A stretch of 64,000 nt of DNA from Aquatica leii (GCA_035610365.1 CM069432.1:263683177-263747176); one strand, 5' to 3'; counted from the stretch's first letter, positions 22,215 to 34,839 are shown. Made by a program: numbers and translations. The notes: generated from the sequence alone by a model not told the origin.

Positions 22215-23880
22215 AAGCGCTAACGGACAGTTTTCGCAGTTTTAAATAAATCTTTTATTATGTTCATTTCTTGTTTCTTTGATAAGTCAACTAGTAAGTA
22301 TCTGGTTAGTTTAGTTGAAACTATCCTGTAACTTTTGCCCCAAATATCACTCTTAAATTTTTCAATAGTCTCAGTCCAAATTTTTTTTTTCGAATTTTTC
22401 CCAAATTCTTTTGCATTCATTGTACTCCATCTTCGTTTTTTGTATATTTTACGTATTTTACCCATTTTCTTCTAGCAACGTTGCACAATTTTCTGGTTTT
22501 CTCAATACTGTCATTCCACCCATAAGGATAATTAATTATTTTCCCTTTATTCTATTTTCTTTTGATTTAGCTGGTAAAAGCTAGCAAAGGTCAGGATTTC
22601 TGCTTCTTTTTTCTTTATTACAAGTGCTGCGGTCAGAGTGTTGTTTGCGTTAGGTCTTAGGTAGCTGAGTCTATATTCGTGTTTTCTCTGTTGTGATGAG
22701 TAATTTGCTCTTTCTCGCGCTTCTCATCCCAATGATAGATCTGACTTGCTCAATACTCCTTATTGTGTTTTTTACATTTCTTAATGAGTCTTTGAATGCG
22801 TTGCCATCTGCGTCTATGATTAGGGCATGGGTTTTCTTCTCCTTGCTCATTGGTTTGGCATCCTTTTTTTACCTATGTTTTCGGATAGCCAAGCACTCTA
22901 CTATTTGTATCAACTTTTTGATCGTTCCTTTGCAGGGTTGATGTAGTACTACGCTGTTTATATTTAGCTGTTGTTGTTGCTCTATGAGATTCCGTAGCGC
23001 ATCAAAATAAGTTTCTTCCACCTCATCTCCTTTTATTGTAGTTATATGTCTCTCCTTTTTTATTTCTACATTTCTTTTTTATTTTTGTTGTCACTGTGAT
23101 GAATCAATAGTTTTCTTTAATTTCTTGTAGATCGTGATAATTTCTCTCAATTCTTTTTGTATTCCCTGCTCCGTTTGTAGGTCATTTTTGTAGACCCACA
23201 CAGCTAGATCCGCTTCTGTATTCATCTTCATCGGATTGCTTTCCTCCACCTTTGTATTTGTAAAGATGGCCGCATTCCATTTCCTTATTAACAAGCGTAT
23301 GTAATCATCAAAGTTTTTTATTTGTTTAATGTTATTTCTAGTCACTGTTAGAGTTGGTTTTTGTTTAGTAGTCTTTTTAAATTTTCAACGTTTGTCTTGA
23401 TGGATTTTACTTCCTCTTCCAGTTTGCTCTACACTTTCCTTATTATTCAATTTTTTTCATAAGTTCAGTTTCCCTGTACTTCCATTACTGAATTTCTTCT
23501 ACAGATTGTATTTAAGGGTTTCTTGCTCAGCGTCCTTATGCGCCCTTCCAAGGTTTTGTAGTAGTTCATCCATTTTGCTCATATTAATTGCACTGGTCAG
23601 ATTTTTCAAACACACACTTTCTTAATCGATCTCTTTCAATGTCTTCCTGAACTTTGCGGCAAGTTTTAAAGATAAAGATGCCGTCTTGTCTATTTCGTCT
23701 GTTTTTTTTTTTTACTGACTTGCCCTCCTCTTGGTTCTCCAATTTTCTAATTTTTTTCAGCTCTTTTAGTGGGTTTTCGACTTCGTTTTTATATGTTTGT
23801 ACTTCCATAGCAATATCTTTATGGTCGCTGAATATCGATCCGAGTAGACCCACTTGACCACCACACCCCGTGCTGACCCT
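22215..23880 (-). pseudogene. R1/TRAS-type LINE remnant: ORF1 (gag-like) and pre-RT part
   Basis: Minus-strand pieces read in order. 23584-23853 is Lys/Glu-rich and coil-like (EVENPLKELKKIRKLEN). 23091-23345 continues the gag-like region. Near 22700-22860 a frame reads KKTHALIIDADGNAFKDSL and later GMRSARKSKLLITTEKT, which resembles the core of R1/I-type ORF1 proteins. The last frame (22220-22465) contains ETIEKFKSDIWGKSYRIVST, resembling the D-x-W-G-x-x-Y-x-x-V segment before the RT of R1-clade ORF2. The endonuclease and RT are missing, so a large internal deletion is needed. The clade assignment is by pattern only. Confidence 0.5.
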
Positions 23881-25764
23881 TATGTGTCTGTTACTCTGAG
23901 ACAGTAAGTTTATATCTGTTGTTTTACTATCTATAATTTAAATTATAATTTGACGTTTCGTTGTTGAGTTTTCAGTCGTTCGATAAAAAAATGTATAGTG
24001 CGACCTTAGTCCTCGGTAAACCTAAAAGCGTCGGGTTTAAAAAATAAAAGTTTGAAGCGGAGTAGAAGAGTTACGTAAATAAGCCGGAAAGAAAGCAAGG
24101 AGAAGCACCCAATACTAGTTGAAACAAAGTGCTATCTCAGCTACGATAGTCCCGGGGTTGCCCGTGCTGCCAGATGCAATTCCCTAAGACATTCCGCTTT
24201 CATTTGGCATATAAAGTATTTATAGGATTTACCATAAGGAGGTGCGAGTCGGAATTCATCATAGAAAAGGCTAGGTGACGTAGCGATATCATATATTCTA
24301 CTTTACTGCTTTAGAAAGTCTGGAAGATTGGGTCAAATGGAAATGGCACATGAAAATGGTTTTGTATGCATTCTGGTTAGAACATATAATTAAGAGTAAG
24401 TGAACCTGCACTGTAATAACAGATGAGTCGACAATAGAACAGAAAAGCAAGTTTGCAGAATGGCGAAAGGATTGTTATGCTAGTTTTCGTAAAACAAAAA
24501 AAAATATAAGCAACGGCTAACACAGTTGTTCGCGGAGATTGAGTCGCAGTGTTACGTGCAAAAATTTTATAACGTAACACCTTGTATATTGGTTGAGTTA
24601 AAATTAGATTTCGGTTTTGACCCCTCTGCCGATTTTTCTTTTTACTGTCATTTGTTGTCAAGACGTTAAAGCTACAACTACCTAAAATGGCCTGTGTCGT
24701 GTAAAACTTGAAGTTTTTAATAACATCAACGGTAATGGAAATGAAATTATGATTTCATTACGTATTTAAAGTAGTTTATTCGTCACAGGGTAAGCTATTT
24801 ACATCCGTTTTGTTAAGATTCTTTGGTAATTCCTTTCTTACTTTGATAGCCGTCGCGCCACGTTGTTGGCTGTACGTTTCGGGAATTAATATCGATAAAT
24901 ACCTTCATGAGACGAGTATAACTCTGTAAGGCCTACGTTTAAAATTAAAAACCGAGGACAAGAACTTTCCTTCGAGATCCTACTCATGCGGCAAACACCT
25001 GCGAAACCAACTTTCACTGAATGTGTACAACAGCATTCGATAATTGGGTTATGATATGTGTACTTTCTTTTAATAGTAATTAATAATATTGTAGATCTTG
25101 TTTTCGTGAGTCATTGTGTTGACACGATTTGCTATTCAAATTTATTCCAGGCTGACTCAATGAGGAAAACGTTTTCTTTGAACAAGTAGGTACTGGATTG
25201 CGGGTAAGTTTAATTCATTATTTTGTCGCTGTCAGAAAAGTCACTCACGGAATTTTTGCTTATGTTAATTTCCGTAGTTACAATCATTGTTTCAATACAT
25301 TGAGGTAGTTTCACTAATTATTTTGTGTGTATTGCATGCTGTGTACAAACAATATTTATTATGAAATTTTGATCGCTATCCACTTCGTTTCAACTTATGT
25401 ATTGTGTGTTTCCTATGTTTCTGGCATTTATGGATTGGGAATTAGATAGACTCGTTATTAATAATCTACGTTATTAAATTAAAGTTGTTATACCATTTTT
25501 ATCTTTTCTTTATGGTAACACATCTTTCTTTTTGGTTGGTTACACGAACTCCAGTGCAACAAGGATTACGAATCTGGAATTCGTTACAGGCTTGAACCTT
25601 CTGTCCTGATCGAGATAGAAGTTTTACTTATAAATGATCTGGCGCCTTTTAACTTTTATTTATTTGAACCTCCCTTATCTCCGACTGTGTGAGTTGGCCG
25701 TGCAAGATTTGAAAGACCTAGTTAAATTACAAGAATACGAAAATCAAAAGGTTTTAACATCAAT
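23881..25764. other. Unassigned stretch, no supported gene
   Basis: No ORF with a motif. The minus ORF 24377-24661 is not recognisable. The last few hundred bases may belong to the left part of the repeat copy that follows, since copies 2 and 3 extend beyond their TGTTAT-like boundary. Confidence 0.4.
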
Positions 25765-26454
25765 TGTTATTACAACCTAGTATATACGGATGGCGATTCT
25801 AACAATCGACATGGCCAACGAAGTAACACTCTTACAAATAGAAAATGCGATACTCACAATTGTGTATTATCCAGTAGGGGGTTAGCTAATTCTGTACTAG
25901 TATTGATCTAAAATGTAATATAAAATTTGAGACAAAAACGTACATACGGCTTTATCACAAGTAAATTCCTGTCTTTAATTCATACGATAAATAAACAAAT
26001 GCGCCGAGCTTCCCTGTAATTAACTTCGCACTTGTGTAGATATTTCTTCCAATAAAATGGTATTCAATCCCGGGAATTCAGCGACGTGACGACATGGAAA
26101 CTTTCCAAAAATCATAGATGTTTTATCAACGCCACCGATAAAGGTTACAAGTAAAGGGGTGGCGACCCGTTAAAGAATTAATTTAAACCCTCAATAGAAA
26201 AAGAAATTATATAAGCACATACCCCAAATAAGCTTTCACTCCGACACGAAATTCGTTTGCATTATCAGCTGGAAACAACTTGATGGTGAAAGCCTGGTTG
26301 AGCACAGACAGCGCCAAAACGGAGGTCCGTGTTGCACAAGATTTTACCGGAAGAAGAATGAAAATTACACATTTGACAATCGACCACGAAAAGTGGGCGT
26401 GTCGAGGACAAATTTTATACTCGAAAGATAACCTACCAACTTTTTAACATAACA
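25765..26454 (-). repeat. LTR-like repeat family, copy 1
   Basis: 690 bp with ends TGTTAT...ATAACA. On the minus strand it begins TGTTATGTTAAAAAGTTGG, has a TATAAAATTTG box about 35 bases in, then ACGCCCACTTTTCGTGG, a splice-donor-like GGGGTATGTG near 26230, and TAGCTAACCCCCTACTGG near 25880. The ends and promoter-like box suggest a solo LTR. No matching target-site duplication was found. A Copia remnant follows at once on the plus strand, but its orientation is opposite. Confidence 0.6.
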
Positions 26455-26529
26455 GGATGATGGAAAAGCAACCAGCAAATTTAATGTTGAGATCTAAATT
26501 CGTATTCTGAAACGGTTTAATCAAATGAC

Positions 26530-27345
26530 AAGCAAAAATGGATGTGTGTGCTATGCAAGAACTAAAATCATTAAAAGAAAATAAAACTTGGGAGCAGGTG
26601 GACAGATGACCCAATATTTCCTGAGTGGTGTACTTGAAGAAGACGTTTATTTAGAGCAACTTGATAGACGTGAAGATGATACTGATCGGGTGTTACCTGA
26701 AACGAAGCCTGTATGGTTTAAAACAGGCACCTCGTTGCTAGAACGAGAGGTTTGTTGAGCTTATGATGGAAGTCGGTTTGAAAAATAGTTTAGCTGATCC
26801 GTGTCTATTTTATCGAACAGACAACAGAAATAATCTCTATGTTGCTATTTATGTTGATGATGGTGTGGTTGTTAGCAACAATGAAATTAAAGAATTCTTG
26901 AATGATGTACAGTGGGAACTTCAAATTTCTTTGAGCTCATTAGAAAACTTTCTTGATATGAAAATAACATGTCATGATAACGGTTCGATTACTGTTAGTC
27001 AAGAAGCTTATACAAAATAAATATTGATGAGGTATGGAATATCTGACTCAAACACTGTTTCAACTATAGTGGGCCGTGAAGAAAGAAAAATTTGTGCCCT
27101 ACTTATCTTTCGGCAGCAACTCGATCAGATGTAGCATTTGCGGTCAATAAGATAGCGCCGGTAATGGAGAAACCGTCCAATTCAAGCTAGACGAACGTAA
27201 GAAGAATTTAGTGATGCAGATTTTGCCGTTGGCAATAAGACAAGATGGTCAACAACGGATGTTATAGTTACTTATGGTGGTGGAGCGGTATCCTAGATTT
27301 TTGAGTTACAGAAAGTGATAGTACTTTCTACGACAGACTCTGAGC
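26530..27345 (+). pseudogene. Copia-type retrotransposon pol remnant (RT and RNase H pieces)
   Basis: Pieces in Ty1/Copia order: QELKSLKENKTWEQVD (start of RT) near 26560, KRSLYGLKQAPRC near 26703 with a stop just after, then a frame at 26763-27020 with LADPCLFYRTDNRNNLYVAI and YVDDGVVVSN (catalytic Y-V-D-D). Then YLSAATRSDVAFAVNKIA near 27115 and FSDADFAVGNKTRWSTTD near 27210 (RNase H), ending VIVLSTTDSEQ near 27340. Stops, shifts and a deletion between the first two pieces show decay. No LTR could be tied to it. Confidence 0.88.
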
Positions 27346-29869
27346 AAAACAATTGGTTTGACCAAAAAAAATGGATTGTCAAAGTTGGTAGATTTAGTAA
27401 CAAATGTAGTGCCAACGTTAAATTTGTCATGTTTTGAATTTTAATCATTTTAAATTTAGATTTAATTTTGAAAAATTGACACAACAAATATTGTGTATGT
27501 AACTCTCATCAAAAGTCTCATAGCATAACAAAGTCTTCTTCAGCGCTCAGCCTATGACCTAGTCTCGCATTAACGTTTGTTGCTTTCGCGCTAAGGACAT
27601 AAATTACTATTTTGTACTGCTTTCATCGTAAACATTATTATTCGTTTGTTTGTGTAGTTGATTAATAGTGAAAGAAAAACACTAGAGCAGCAAAATGATA
27701 AATCAAAGTCTGCTTAAAACTATGTTGTCAAAGTTAATTATTATTTAAGCTGAAGTGCGTGTCTGGTAGAAAATATATTCAAATTTTAATGATTGAAATA
27801 TCAGATTATATATTTCAAAGTTGGTAGTATTTGTTACTGTGTAGGTTACGTATAAACTAATCTAAGATTTTAAATCGATTGTCAAAATTGACAGATTTTT
27901 CTAGTTTTAAACTTTCTAAATCTTTTTCAAAAAAAGATTTAATTTCGCAAAAAATAGCACAAAACGTAATGAGCATAACTCACTCTAACATTTGTTATGC
28001 TATGCTTCGACGCTAGTGACAAACATTATTAACTATTAATTTGCAACACATTTACTAATAAACAATAAAAAATTGTATAGAAAAGTGGTACCTACAGAAC
28101 TTAACTTATAGATTAAATCGTAATTTTTTTTTCATTGTTGGAAGTTATTGATGGATCGGACACATTTAAAACTGACGGAATTCACCTGTACCTCGATTAG
28201 AGTTGTCCCCGTCCTTTTTTCACAAGGATTATTCTCGGTTAAAACATGAAACATTTTAAACAATTTAAACAAACCCGTAAACAAAAATTATTAATTTGAA
28301 AGGTGTAAAACGGGTTTTCGAACTCGCCCTGTACCACAAGCTCATTTTAGGGAGTGGTTTAACTATTTCTGTTGCTCAAACAGACAATAGCAATAAAAAT
28401 TTAAAAAAACACTGAAATTATTTGTTGATCAAATTTTTTTGTAATTTATCAATAACAAATTGTGCCACAAAAAAGTTAACATTAAAAACTCACCTCATAT
28501 AATACAAACGATTTGTGCTTTGTTTGTATTTGTCTCTTACTAAGTTTGAAGTAGCTTCATTTACGTGCTTATTCCCAGGTGGAGAATCTTAAGTACACAG
28601 CTTTTGTAAGTGTGGTATCTACAGTAACAATTATATATTTTTTTTACAAATTGCGGCCAATTATACACCACAACACTAGCAATCATTTCATTTTAGATGT
28701 GATTAGTACCTGTCGGACAGACACGCTTCTTTTTCCACAACAAAATTAATTGCTTCGTTTTTACAAAATTAAAACACAGATTACAAATTTAATTTTCACA
28801 AAATAACTGTATAGTAAATTAAAAGTATTGAATAATGCATATAAGTTCCATCAAGTTCAACCACTTGAAAACTATCAAACGTCAAATCAACCGTCATGTT
28901 ATTCTATGAAATTCTATTTTAAACATAATGTGATATAAATAGTTAATGAAATAGATTACAGTGTTTTGTTTTAAAATGTTATGTTAATAAACGTTGAGTA
29001 AATTTAAATTATTTATAAACTAGAATTAGGAAATGTCAAATATGAAAAAGTAATCTATGTATATTAAAATCTAACACAATTAGATTTATTAATACGTTTT
29101 AGGCTATACTTTTGTATTTTATCTATTATTTGAAAACATAAAGAAGTCAAAACAAAAAAATCATAAAGTTTTGCCAAGTGTGATTAGTCACACACAATTT
29201 TTTTAAGTCAATACTGATAGCGGTTGAAAACATTTTTGCAAAAAATGGATAGGTAAAATTTTTTTTACTAAAATATTTATTACAGCATAAAAATGTATCG
29301 GTGGTTGTTAATTAAATAAAGCTATAGCAAAGTGTCAATTTTTGTCAAAGCCGGCTGCTTTTTGGTTGGCGGTTGCTATCAGTAGCGGATACAAGATTTT
29401 ATTTGGGTGAGGAATCGTAAAGAGAAAAAACAGAACTTTAAAAATATAGTTTATAAAGTAGCAGTTGTCAGCAGTTAGATAAAAAACTCTTTAGGGCGAC
29501 TACATTTGGCAAACCGAACAATAACTGCGTTAGGATTTATAGGCATATGCCGGTGAACTAATAACAAAGCGAAAACCAGACCTGTCAGTTTATCGTGTTA
29601 AGCTGGTTTTCGAGTAACAAAAAAAAAGGTAAGCCACAGCTGGGGTCGCTAGCTTTGTGATGATCGATTCTAAACTAAATCTAAAAAAGCGCCCAAACGA
29701 TGAGAAACTAAATTAGACACCGTTTAAATCTACCCGCAGCTGAAAACAAAAAAATAACACGACAGGAGTGATAACACATAATATATATTTATTTTATCAC
29801 AGAGAGTATTTCCAAAAGAACAAAGAAGGTACGTAAGTATAATTATGTAAATTTTCCAAACACTAGTAC
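27346..29869. other. AT-rich stretch, no supported gene
   Basis: About 2.5 kb, very AT-rich. No ORF above background and no motif in any frame. Some short phrases recur (AGCATAAC near 27520 and 27980), not enough to define a repeat. Confidence 0.5.
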
Positions 29870-30744
29870 ATGGGTTGATATCACAGGCCAAGTATGAATT
29901 ACGTCCTCGACTAGGCAACGCGTTGTACAGCAAAGTGACCTAGTCACTCTAACTTTTACACTTAAAGAAGGAATGAGGAAGGAATTTACATTTTTAAATT
30001 AAATGACCAAAGTACGAAAGTCAAAGATCTAGACAATCAAAGCGCACCAGATAATAATATGACACAACAAAAAAATTTTAACACTAATTGTGATTACAAC
30101 CTAGTATGTACATATGGTCGACTGACCACCAAACTATTAAGAAATAAAATAAAAAATGTAATACAGTTACAGTTATGTTTTATCCAGTAGGGGATTAGCT
30201 AATTCCGTGCCAGTAATACCTAAAACTCCATTGAAATCTAACACAAAAGGAAACGTACATACGGCGTTATTACAAGTAAATCCTGGTTTTAATTCATACC
30301 ATCACTGCAAATAAGCGAATGCGCAAAGCTTCCCTCTAATTAACTTTGTAACTTGGGAAATTCTTTCCTCCAATATGATTATATTCAACCCCTTGAATTT
30401 CAGCGACATGACATCATGCAACAGGTGCTTATCAATTCCACAGATAAGGAACACATGTGGAGATGTGGAAACCCGCTAAAGAATCAATATAATCCTCCAA
30501 TACAAAAAAAAATATAACGACTTACCCCAAATAGGCTTTCGCTCAAATAGACACAAAATACGTAAAATAACTTACTGATGAAAGTTTTGTTGGGCGTAGA
30601 CACCACTAAACGGAGGTGCACAAACGTTACCAGAAGAAATGAAATCGTGCTTTTAAAATTTTACAGTCAACCACGAAAAGTGGGCGTGTCGAGAATAAAT
30701 CTTATACTAGAAAATTTTTAATATACCACATTTTTAACATAACA
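29870..30744 (-). repeat. LTR-like repeat family, copy 2
   Basis: The core is 30089-30744 (TGTGAT...ATAACA); similarity to copy 3 continues left to about 29870 (shared GCAAC...GTGACCTAGTC and AAGAAGGAATGA). On the minus strand it has TGTTATGTTAAAAATGTGG, a TATAAGATTTATTCTCG box, ACACGCCCACTTTTCGTGG, GGGGTAAGTC near 30525 and TAGCTAATCCCCTACTGG near 30195. Confidence 0.6.
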
Positions 30745-30749
30745 ATCGT

Positions 30750-31545
30750 CTCCCTTTTTTCCACACCGCCATGTCTTCAGCAGTATTGAAAATGTCCTCT
30801 TTGCAGTTGCTGCGATGAAAAGGATTATAACAAGAATGCTAAGAAATCTGTTTATGTTTCGGTACATGTCTGTATCACAATTTTTGATTGCTTTTAAAAC
30901 GGAATTAGAAAGTTTTACTGGTTTGATATTACATGCCTCCACCCTCAAGCAGGTCTTCGTAAAAGCTTACCAGCTGCTTCATAGCTACTTCATCGTCTTC
31001 AACTATTGCTGTTTTAATTAAAATTACAGTGAAGTTAAAAACGTTTAAAACATCAGAGGAAAATCGCTTTTACAAGTCTGAAATAACGTGGTCCAACATA
31101 AGAATGTATACCCTCCTGAGACCCAAACTCAAAAAATCAATAAAATGAGAATAATGTTTTGACGAAAAATGAGCACTAAAACAAACATATGCAGTCCAAA
31201 CAAAAAATTATTTTGTTTTTCAAGACTTTCGAGAAGTCGTCTTTATGGACACTTGGATTATAAGATTTCATTTTGATTTGAATGAACTTTATAAATAGAG
31301 TTGTGATCATAAGTTCTTCACACAAAAACTAAGTTATCTTGCTACATTGTGGCTACTTGCATCTTATTTTGTTCAGATCACCTTTCAGAATTACGATGTT
31401 GTCTACTTCTGACACTAATTGTTGTTGTTTGGAAAAGGCGATGCTGAGTTTGAGATTTCTGCTAAAGTATTGAATCCTGTAGGATTTCTTCAGTTTCTGA
31501 GCTAAAACGCCATTCAGAAGTTTGAAATCAAAGAACTGCATGTGC
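30750..31545 (-). pseudogene. hAT-type transposase remnant (C-terminal dimerisation region)
   Basis: The minus frame ending near 30750 reads SNSVLKAIKNCDTDMYRNI and AATAKRTFSILLKTWRC. This matches the hAT C-terminal pattern (Y-P-N-I ... A-T-A-E-R-S-F-S-x-L-K-x-x-K-T-W), with the E-R-S changed to K-R-T. A second frame, 31353-31541, reads LLNGVLAQKLKKSYRIQYFS and may be an upstream hAT part. The intervening sequence has stops. It is sandwiched between copies 2 and 3 of the LTR-like repeat. Confidence 0.65.
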
Positions 31546-31599
31546 TTTTTATTTAACGTCTTAAGGTTATTTTAAATTTCCCAACGTTAATACATTGGT

Positions 31600-32521
31600 C
31601 AAATTAAACACAAATTGCACCCTATACTGGGCAACACGCCGAACGATAAACTGACCTTGTCGGTCTAAACTTTTACATACGAAGAAGGAATGACTTTATA
31701 TTCGCAAATTTAAAATCGCAAAAGTATATAACAAAACCAATTAAGCCTCCGAGACTCAACGCGCACTGCATACGACTTTATAACGCTCAAAATGATCTTA
31801 TTATTAATTGTGTTAGCCTAACATGCATGTACGGTTAACAATCGACATGACCACCGAAATACAAATCGTAAAATTTGAATAACACTCACAGTTAGGTTTT
31901 ATCCAGTAGGGGATTAGCTAATTCCGTACTTGTGTTACGTAAAAGTAATATTAAATCTAACACAAAACGGACATACAGCGTTAACAAAAATAAATTTCCT
32001 TTTCGAAGCATCCAATCATTTAAGATAGCAAATGCGCGGCGTTTCCCTTCGATTTAACATAATAATTTATGGTAGCAGCTTCTCTCAAAAGAAGTACAAT
32101 CCTGAAGGTTTCCAACCCCTTGGCGCTGTGAATAGTTACGTTTTAATAACGTAACGTCATGGAAATTTTCCGAAATATGCCACCTGTTCGTTATCTTTAC
32201 TGATAGTGGTAAACGTGTGGTGGGTACGGAAATCCGCTATAGACAATTAGGACAGAATCAAATTAAACCTCCAATAAAGAGAAATATAACGGCGTATCCC
32301 TACTCAGATTCCACTAAGTAGCCACAAAATTAATTCGCATATTTACGTGAAATAAGCTAATGGTGAAAACGTTGTTGGGCGTAAAGATATCGAGCTGGTC
32401 GGAAATCTTACAGGAAGTAAATAACATAGCCCACAAAAGAGTGGGAGTGTCGCGGGACAAATTTTATATTTGAAAAAAATTTTCTACTCGAAAGTTGATT
32501 TACCAACTTTTTAACATAACA
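31600..32521 (-). repeat. LTR-like repeat family, copy 3
   Basis: The core is 31809-32521, ending ATAACA. On the minus strand it begins TGTTATGTTAAAAAGTTGG, like copy 1. It has TATAAAATTTGTCCCGCG, ACACTCCCACTCTTTTGTGG and TAGCTAATCCCCTACTGG near 31910. The left extension shares GGCAACACGCCGAACG and AAGAAGGAATGA with copy 2. The donor-like site is altered here (GGGATACG). Confidence 0.6.
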
Positions 32522-32529
32522 ATCTGTAG

Positions 32530-33450
32530 ATTAAGATATGCCTACTTTCCGATAGTCTCAACAAGCCTAATGACGCCTGGAACACGTACACGTAAGCGAT
32601 TTACGTAATTATCCAGGAAAGTATATTTTGCTTGGTATACCTCTAATCTAAAATCAACCCAGATAGTGTTACTACACACAACTTCAGTGAATGGCATCAT
32701 TTATTCATCTATTGCAACTTCAGCTTTTTTTCATGATAGGTCTAACAATCCAAAGCTTATCTTTTCACTTCAAATGGTTTCTAATAACCAAAAAACTATC
32801 TCTAGTCATTCTCGAAGGTATAGCGTACAATTTTGTGGTTTTTGCCCAGTACATAAGTATTCTAAGATATTTTAGAAGTGACATTAGGATGATTATTTAA
32901 AAAAAAATGTTTTTCTTCTTTAAGTGTTAAGTTTAGCGGCTTGTTCTATAGTAGCATGTAGCGAAAAAATTAGCCTTTCATCACAGTTATCATCATTCAA
33001 TGAAATATTAAAATGTGTTCTAAAAAAATCGTTGCAGTTTTTTCAGGTGTATTTTGATTTATTCGATTTTTTGTTTTTAATTTTCTCCTTGCTTTTGTTC
33101 CTGCTAAGTTAGTTTTGTGCACGCTTAAAAGTAAATAATCATCCCAATCCAGTTCTTTCTTTCGTGCACCACCAGTAGATTGTTCTTGAATTTATTCTTG
33201 AAACATCTCAATATCTTCTTCTTGGTATTCTTCTAAAGCATCAATATCTTCTTGATTTTCATAAACATCCGATATATGAATAACTCCTTTCTCTGTTTTA
33301 ATCTGTTCAAAATCATCATTTTCTTCATTGTCTTCAGAAGCTTCTAGGTCAGACAAATCGGCTTCCAATATTTGAAGTAATAGATTGTCATCAATGCCTG
33401 GCCGTAGATACCGTTTATTACCAAATACTGCCGGAATTACAAAAAAAATG
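32530..33450 (-). pseudogene. piggyBac-like transposase, N-terminal half, decayed
   Basis: Read from 33450 down: an acidic N-terminus (DDNLLLQILEADLSDLEASE, then EDNEENDDFEQIK), a basic segment ending STGGARKKELDWDDYLLLS, then after several stops RMTRDSFLVIRNHLK, which matches the M-S-R-D-R-F-x-x-I-x-x-x-L-H-F motif, followed by KDKLWIVRPIM (D-K-L-W-x-V-R-P). Near 32540-32640 a frame gives LEVYQAKYTFLDNYVNRL and GVIRLVETIGK, like the D-x-Y-x-G-K segment before the catalytic core. The part after this, with the later catalytic Asp residues, is missing. It abuts repeat copy 3. Confidence 0.72.
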
Positions 33451-33639
33451 GTATTGACAAACTCCTTGCGTCCGCTGGATTGGACCTAACCAAGTTTAAA
33501 CTTGTCGTAATAAAATCCTATATAATAAAATAAAATAAAATTTAGTGTTTCATAGAAATAAAGCTGAGCCACAAACATTTACACAATAAACTGCAATAAA
33601 CCATTAATAAACAATAAAAAAACACTACTTACCGTGTAA

Positions 33640-33990
33640 CAACGAAAACTTACACGGCCGGAATCTATACTAAGATAAGAATGTCTTCCGAGTTTGGACC
33701 GTGTCATTGTTGTTGTAACCGAAGTTGCCAACGTTTCGCCCACTTTCGTAAGGGGCTTCATCAGGGCGTGACATAAATCGCAAAAATCAAACAAGCAACC
33801 GAAATCTAACTAAGAATTTCTAAAAAGTTAGGTTATCCACTTGTGAAACAAGCCACAATCTAAACTCCGAAAAGGTAAGAAAGAAAACGATAACTTGAAA
33901 AAGCAAACGAAAATCTAATAAAGAACCACTACCGAGTTAAATAATCAACTTGTGAACCAAGCCAGATTCTAAACTCCGTTGCATCAACTT
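33640..33990 (-). repeat. 3' end of a Penelope-like element (tail with hammerhead-like core)
   Basis: Closely similar, in reverse, to the tail of the PLE at 41890-42208: the same phrases TCTAAACTCCG, CACTTGTGAAACAAGCC, CTGATGAAGCCCCTTACG, GGACCGTGTCAT and GAAGACATTCT. No coding part is attached. The tail contains two related units of about 75-100 bases. Confidence 0.8.
33734..33764 (-). ncRNA. Hammerhead-like ribozyme core of the PLE tail
   Basis: The minus strand reads CTGATGA, a short GCCCC...TGGGC stem, then CGAAAC, followed by GTTGGCAACTTCGGTT, which can fold. PLEs are known to carry hammerhead motifs. There is one extra A between CTGATGA and the stem compared with the textbook core, so activity is uncertain. 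Confidence 0.45.
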
Positions 33991-34839
33991 TATTGACTGT
34001 GATAATTATCGGCGAATCCTTAATTGTTTCTATATATGAACTTCTATTTCGCTTCTTTGTTTAAAATAAATATATTCGTTGTTATAACCTGTGTTTTGTC
34101 ATTTGTTTTCTTTCAGCGTTCGACAGATTTAAACGTTATCTACAAGTAATAGTTTCCGACCGTTTCTGGTACCTTTTTAGTTACTTTATGATTAGCACAC
34201 CGAGATCTGCAATTCTCTCGCCGAATTACATTGAGCTAGTCGCCTGCCTTTAAGTTACAGGTAAATTCACGTAACACGTCTTCAAAAGAGCACTAAAGTT
34301 AGCCTCAGCCGTAACCCGCTTGTTACATGGACATTTAGTGTGTCTTCCATTACGTGAATAACCCTTTGACGATCCAGCGTTGGTGTCTAGAGGAGCTTAC
34401 TAAGAGACACTGTTACTCCCAAAATGTCACTTAGACACACAACTGATATTAGAAACTCTGGACTTCGAATCGCCTGCATTAAAAAAAACTCAATAAATGA
34501 CGTTTTTCTTTCTTCTCAGGTAGATATTTTACACTACGTGTTATGGATTTTAAAAATAGACTCTCTTTGAAACTTGACACCTCATAACGCTTGATCCAAA
34601 AAAATTGCATGTTCCTTAGGTAATGCGTTTATCAGTTTTTTTATCGTTTTGGTAGTGGCTTGTTTCTTGAGTTCTTTTACAGCTTCATTAGTTTCTAATA
34701 GCATAACTGAGCAACTGTCTACTACAAAGTCAGACAGTGTTTTACATCTAAGTCAAATTTTTCTAAAATTTTGTTTTACAACATAGCCTAAAGCAACTTC
34801 GGTACTCTGGAAAGATATAGTGCCTGGTTTGTTGCCAAG
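33991..34839. other. Unassigned stretch, with one short minus-strand reading frame
   Basis: On the minus strand about 34595-34750 a frame reads SDFVVDSCSVMLLETNEAV and then KELKKQATTKTIKKLINAL before a stop. I do not recognise it. The rest shows no gene. Confidence 0.35.

Noticed and set aside
24377..24661. Possible mariner-type fragment
   Set aside because: No D,D,D motif, helix-turn-helix or inverted ends could be found; similarity was too vague.
25765..26454. A small host gene in the LTR-like repeat, because a TATA box and a splice-donor-like site are present and one frame reads NEFRVGVKAYLG
   Set aside because: The frame is not kept in the other copies, while non-coding parts are equally conserved, so a repeat is more likely than a gene family.
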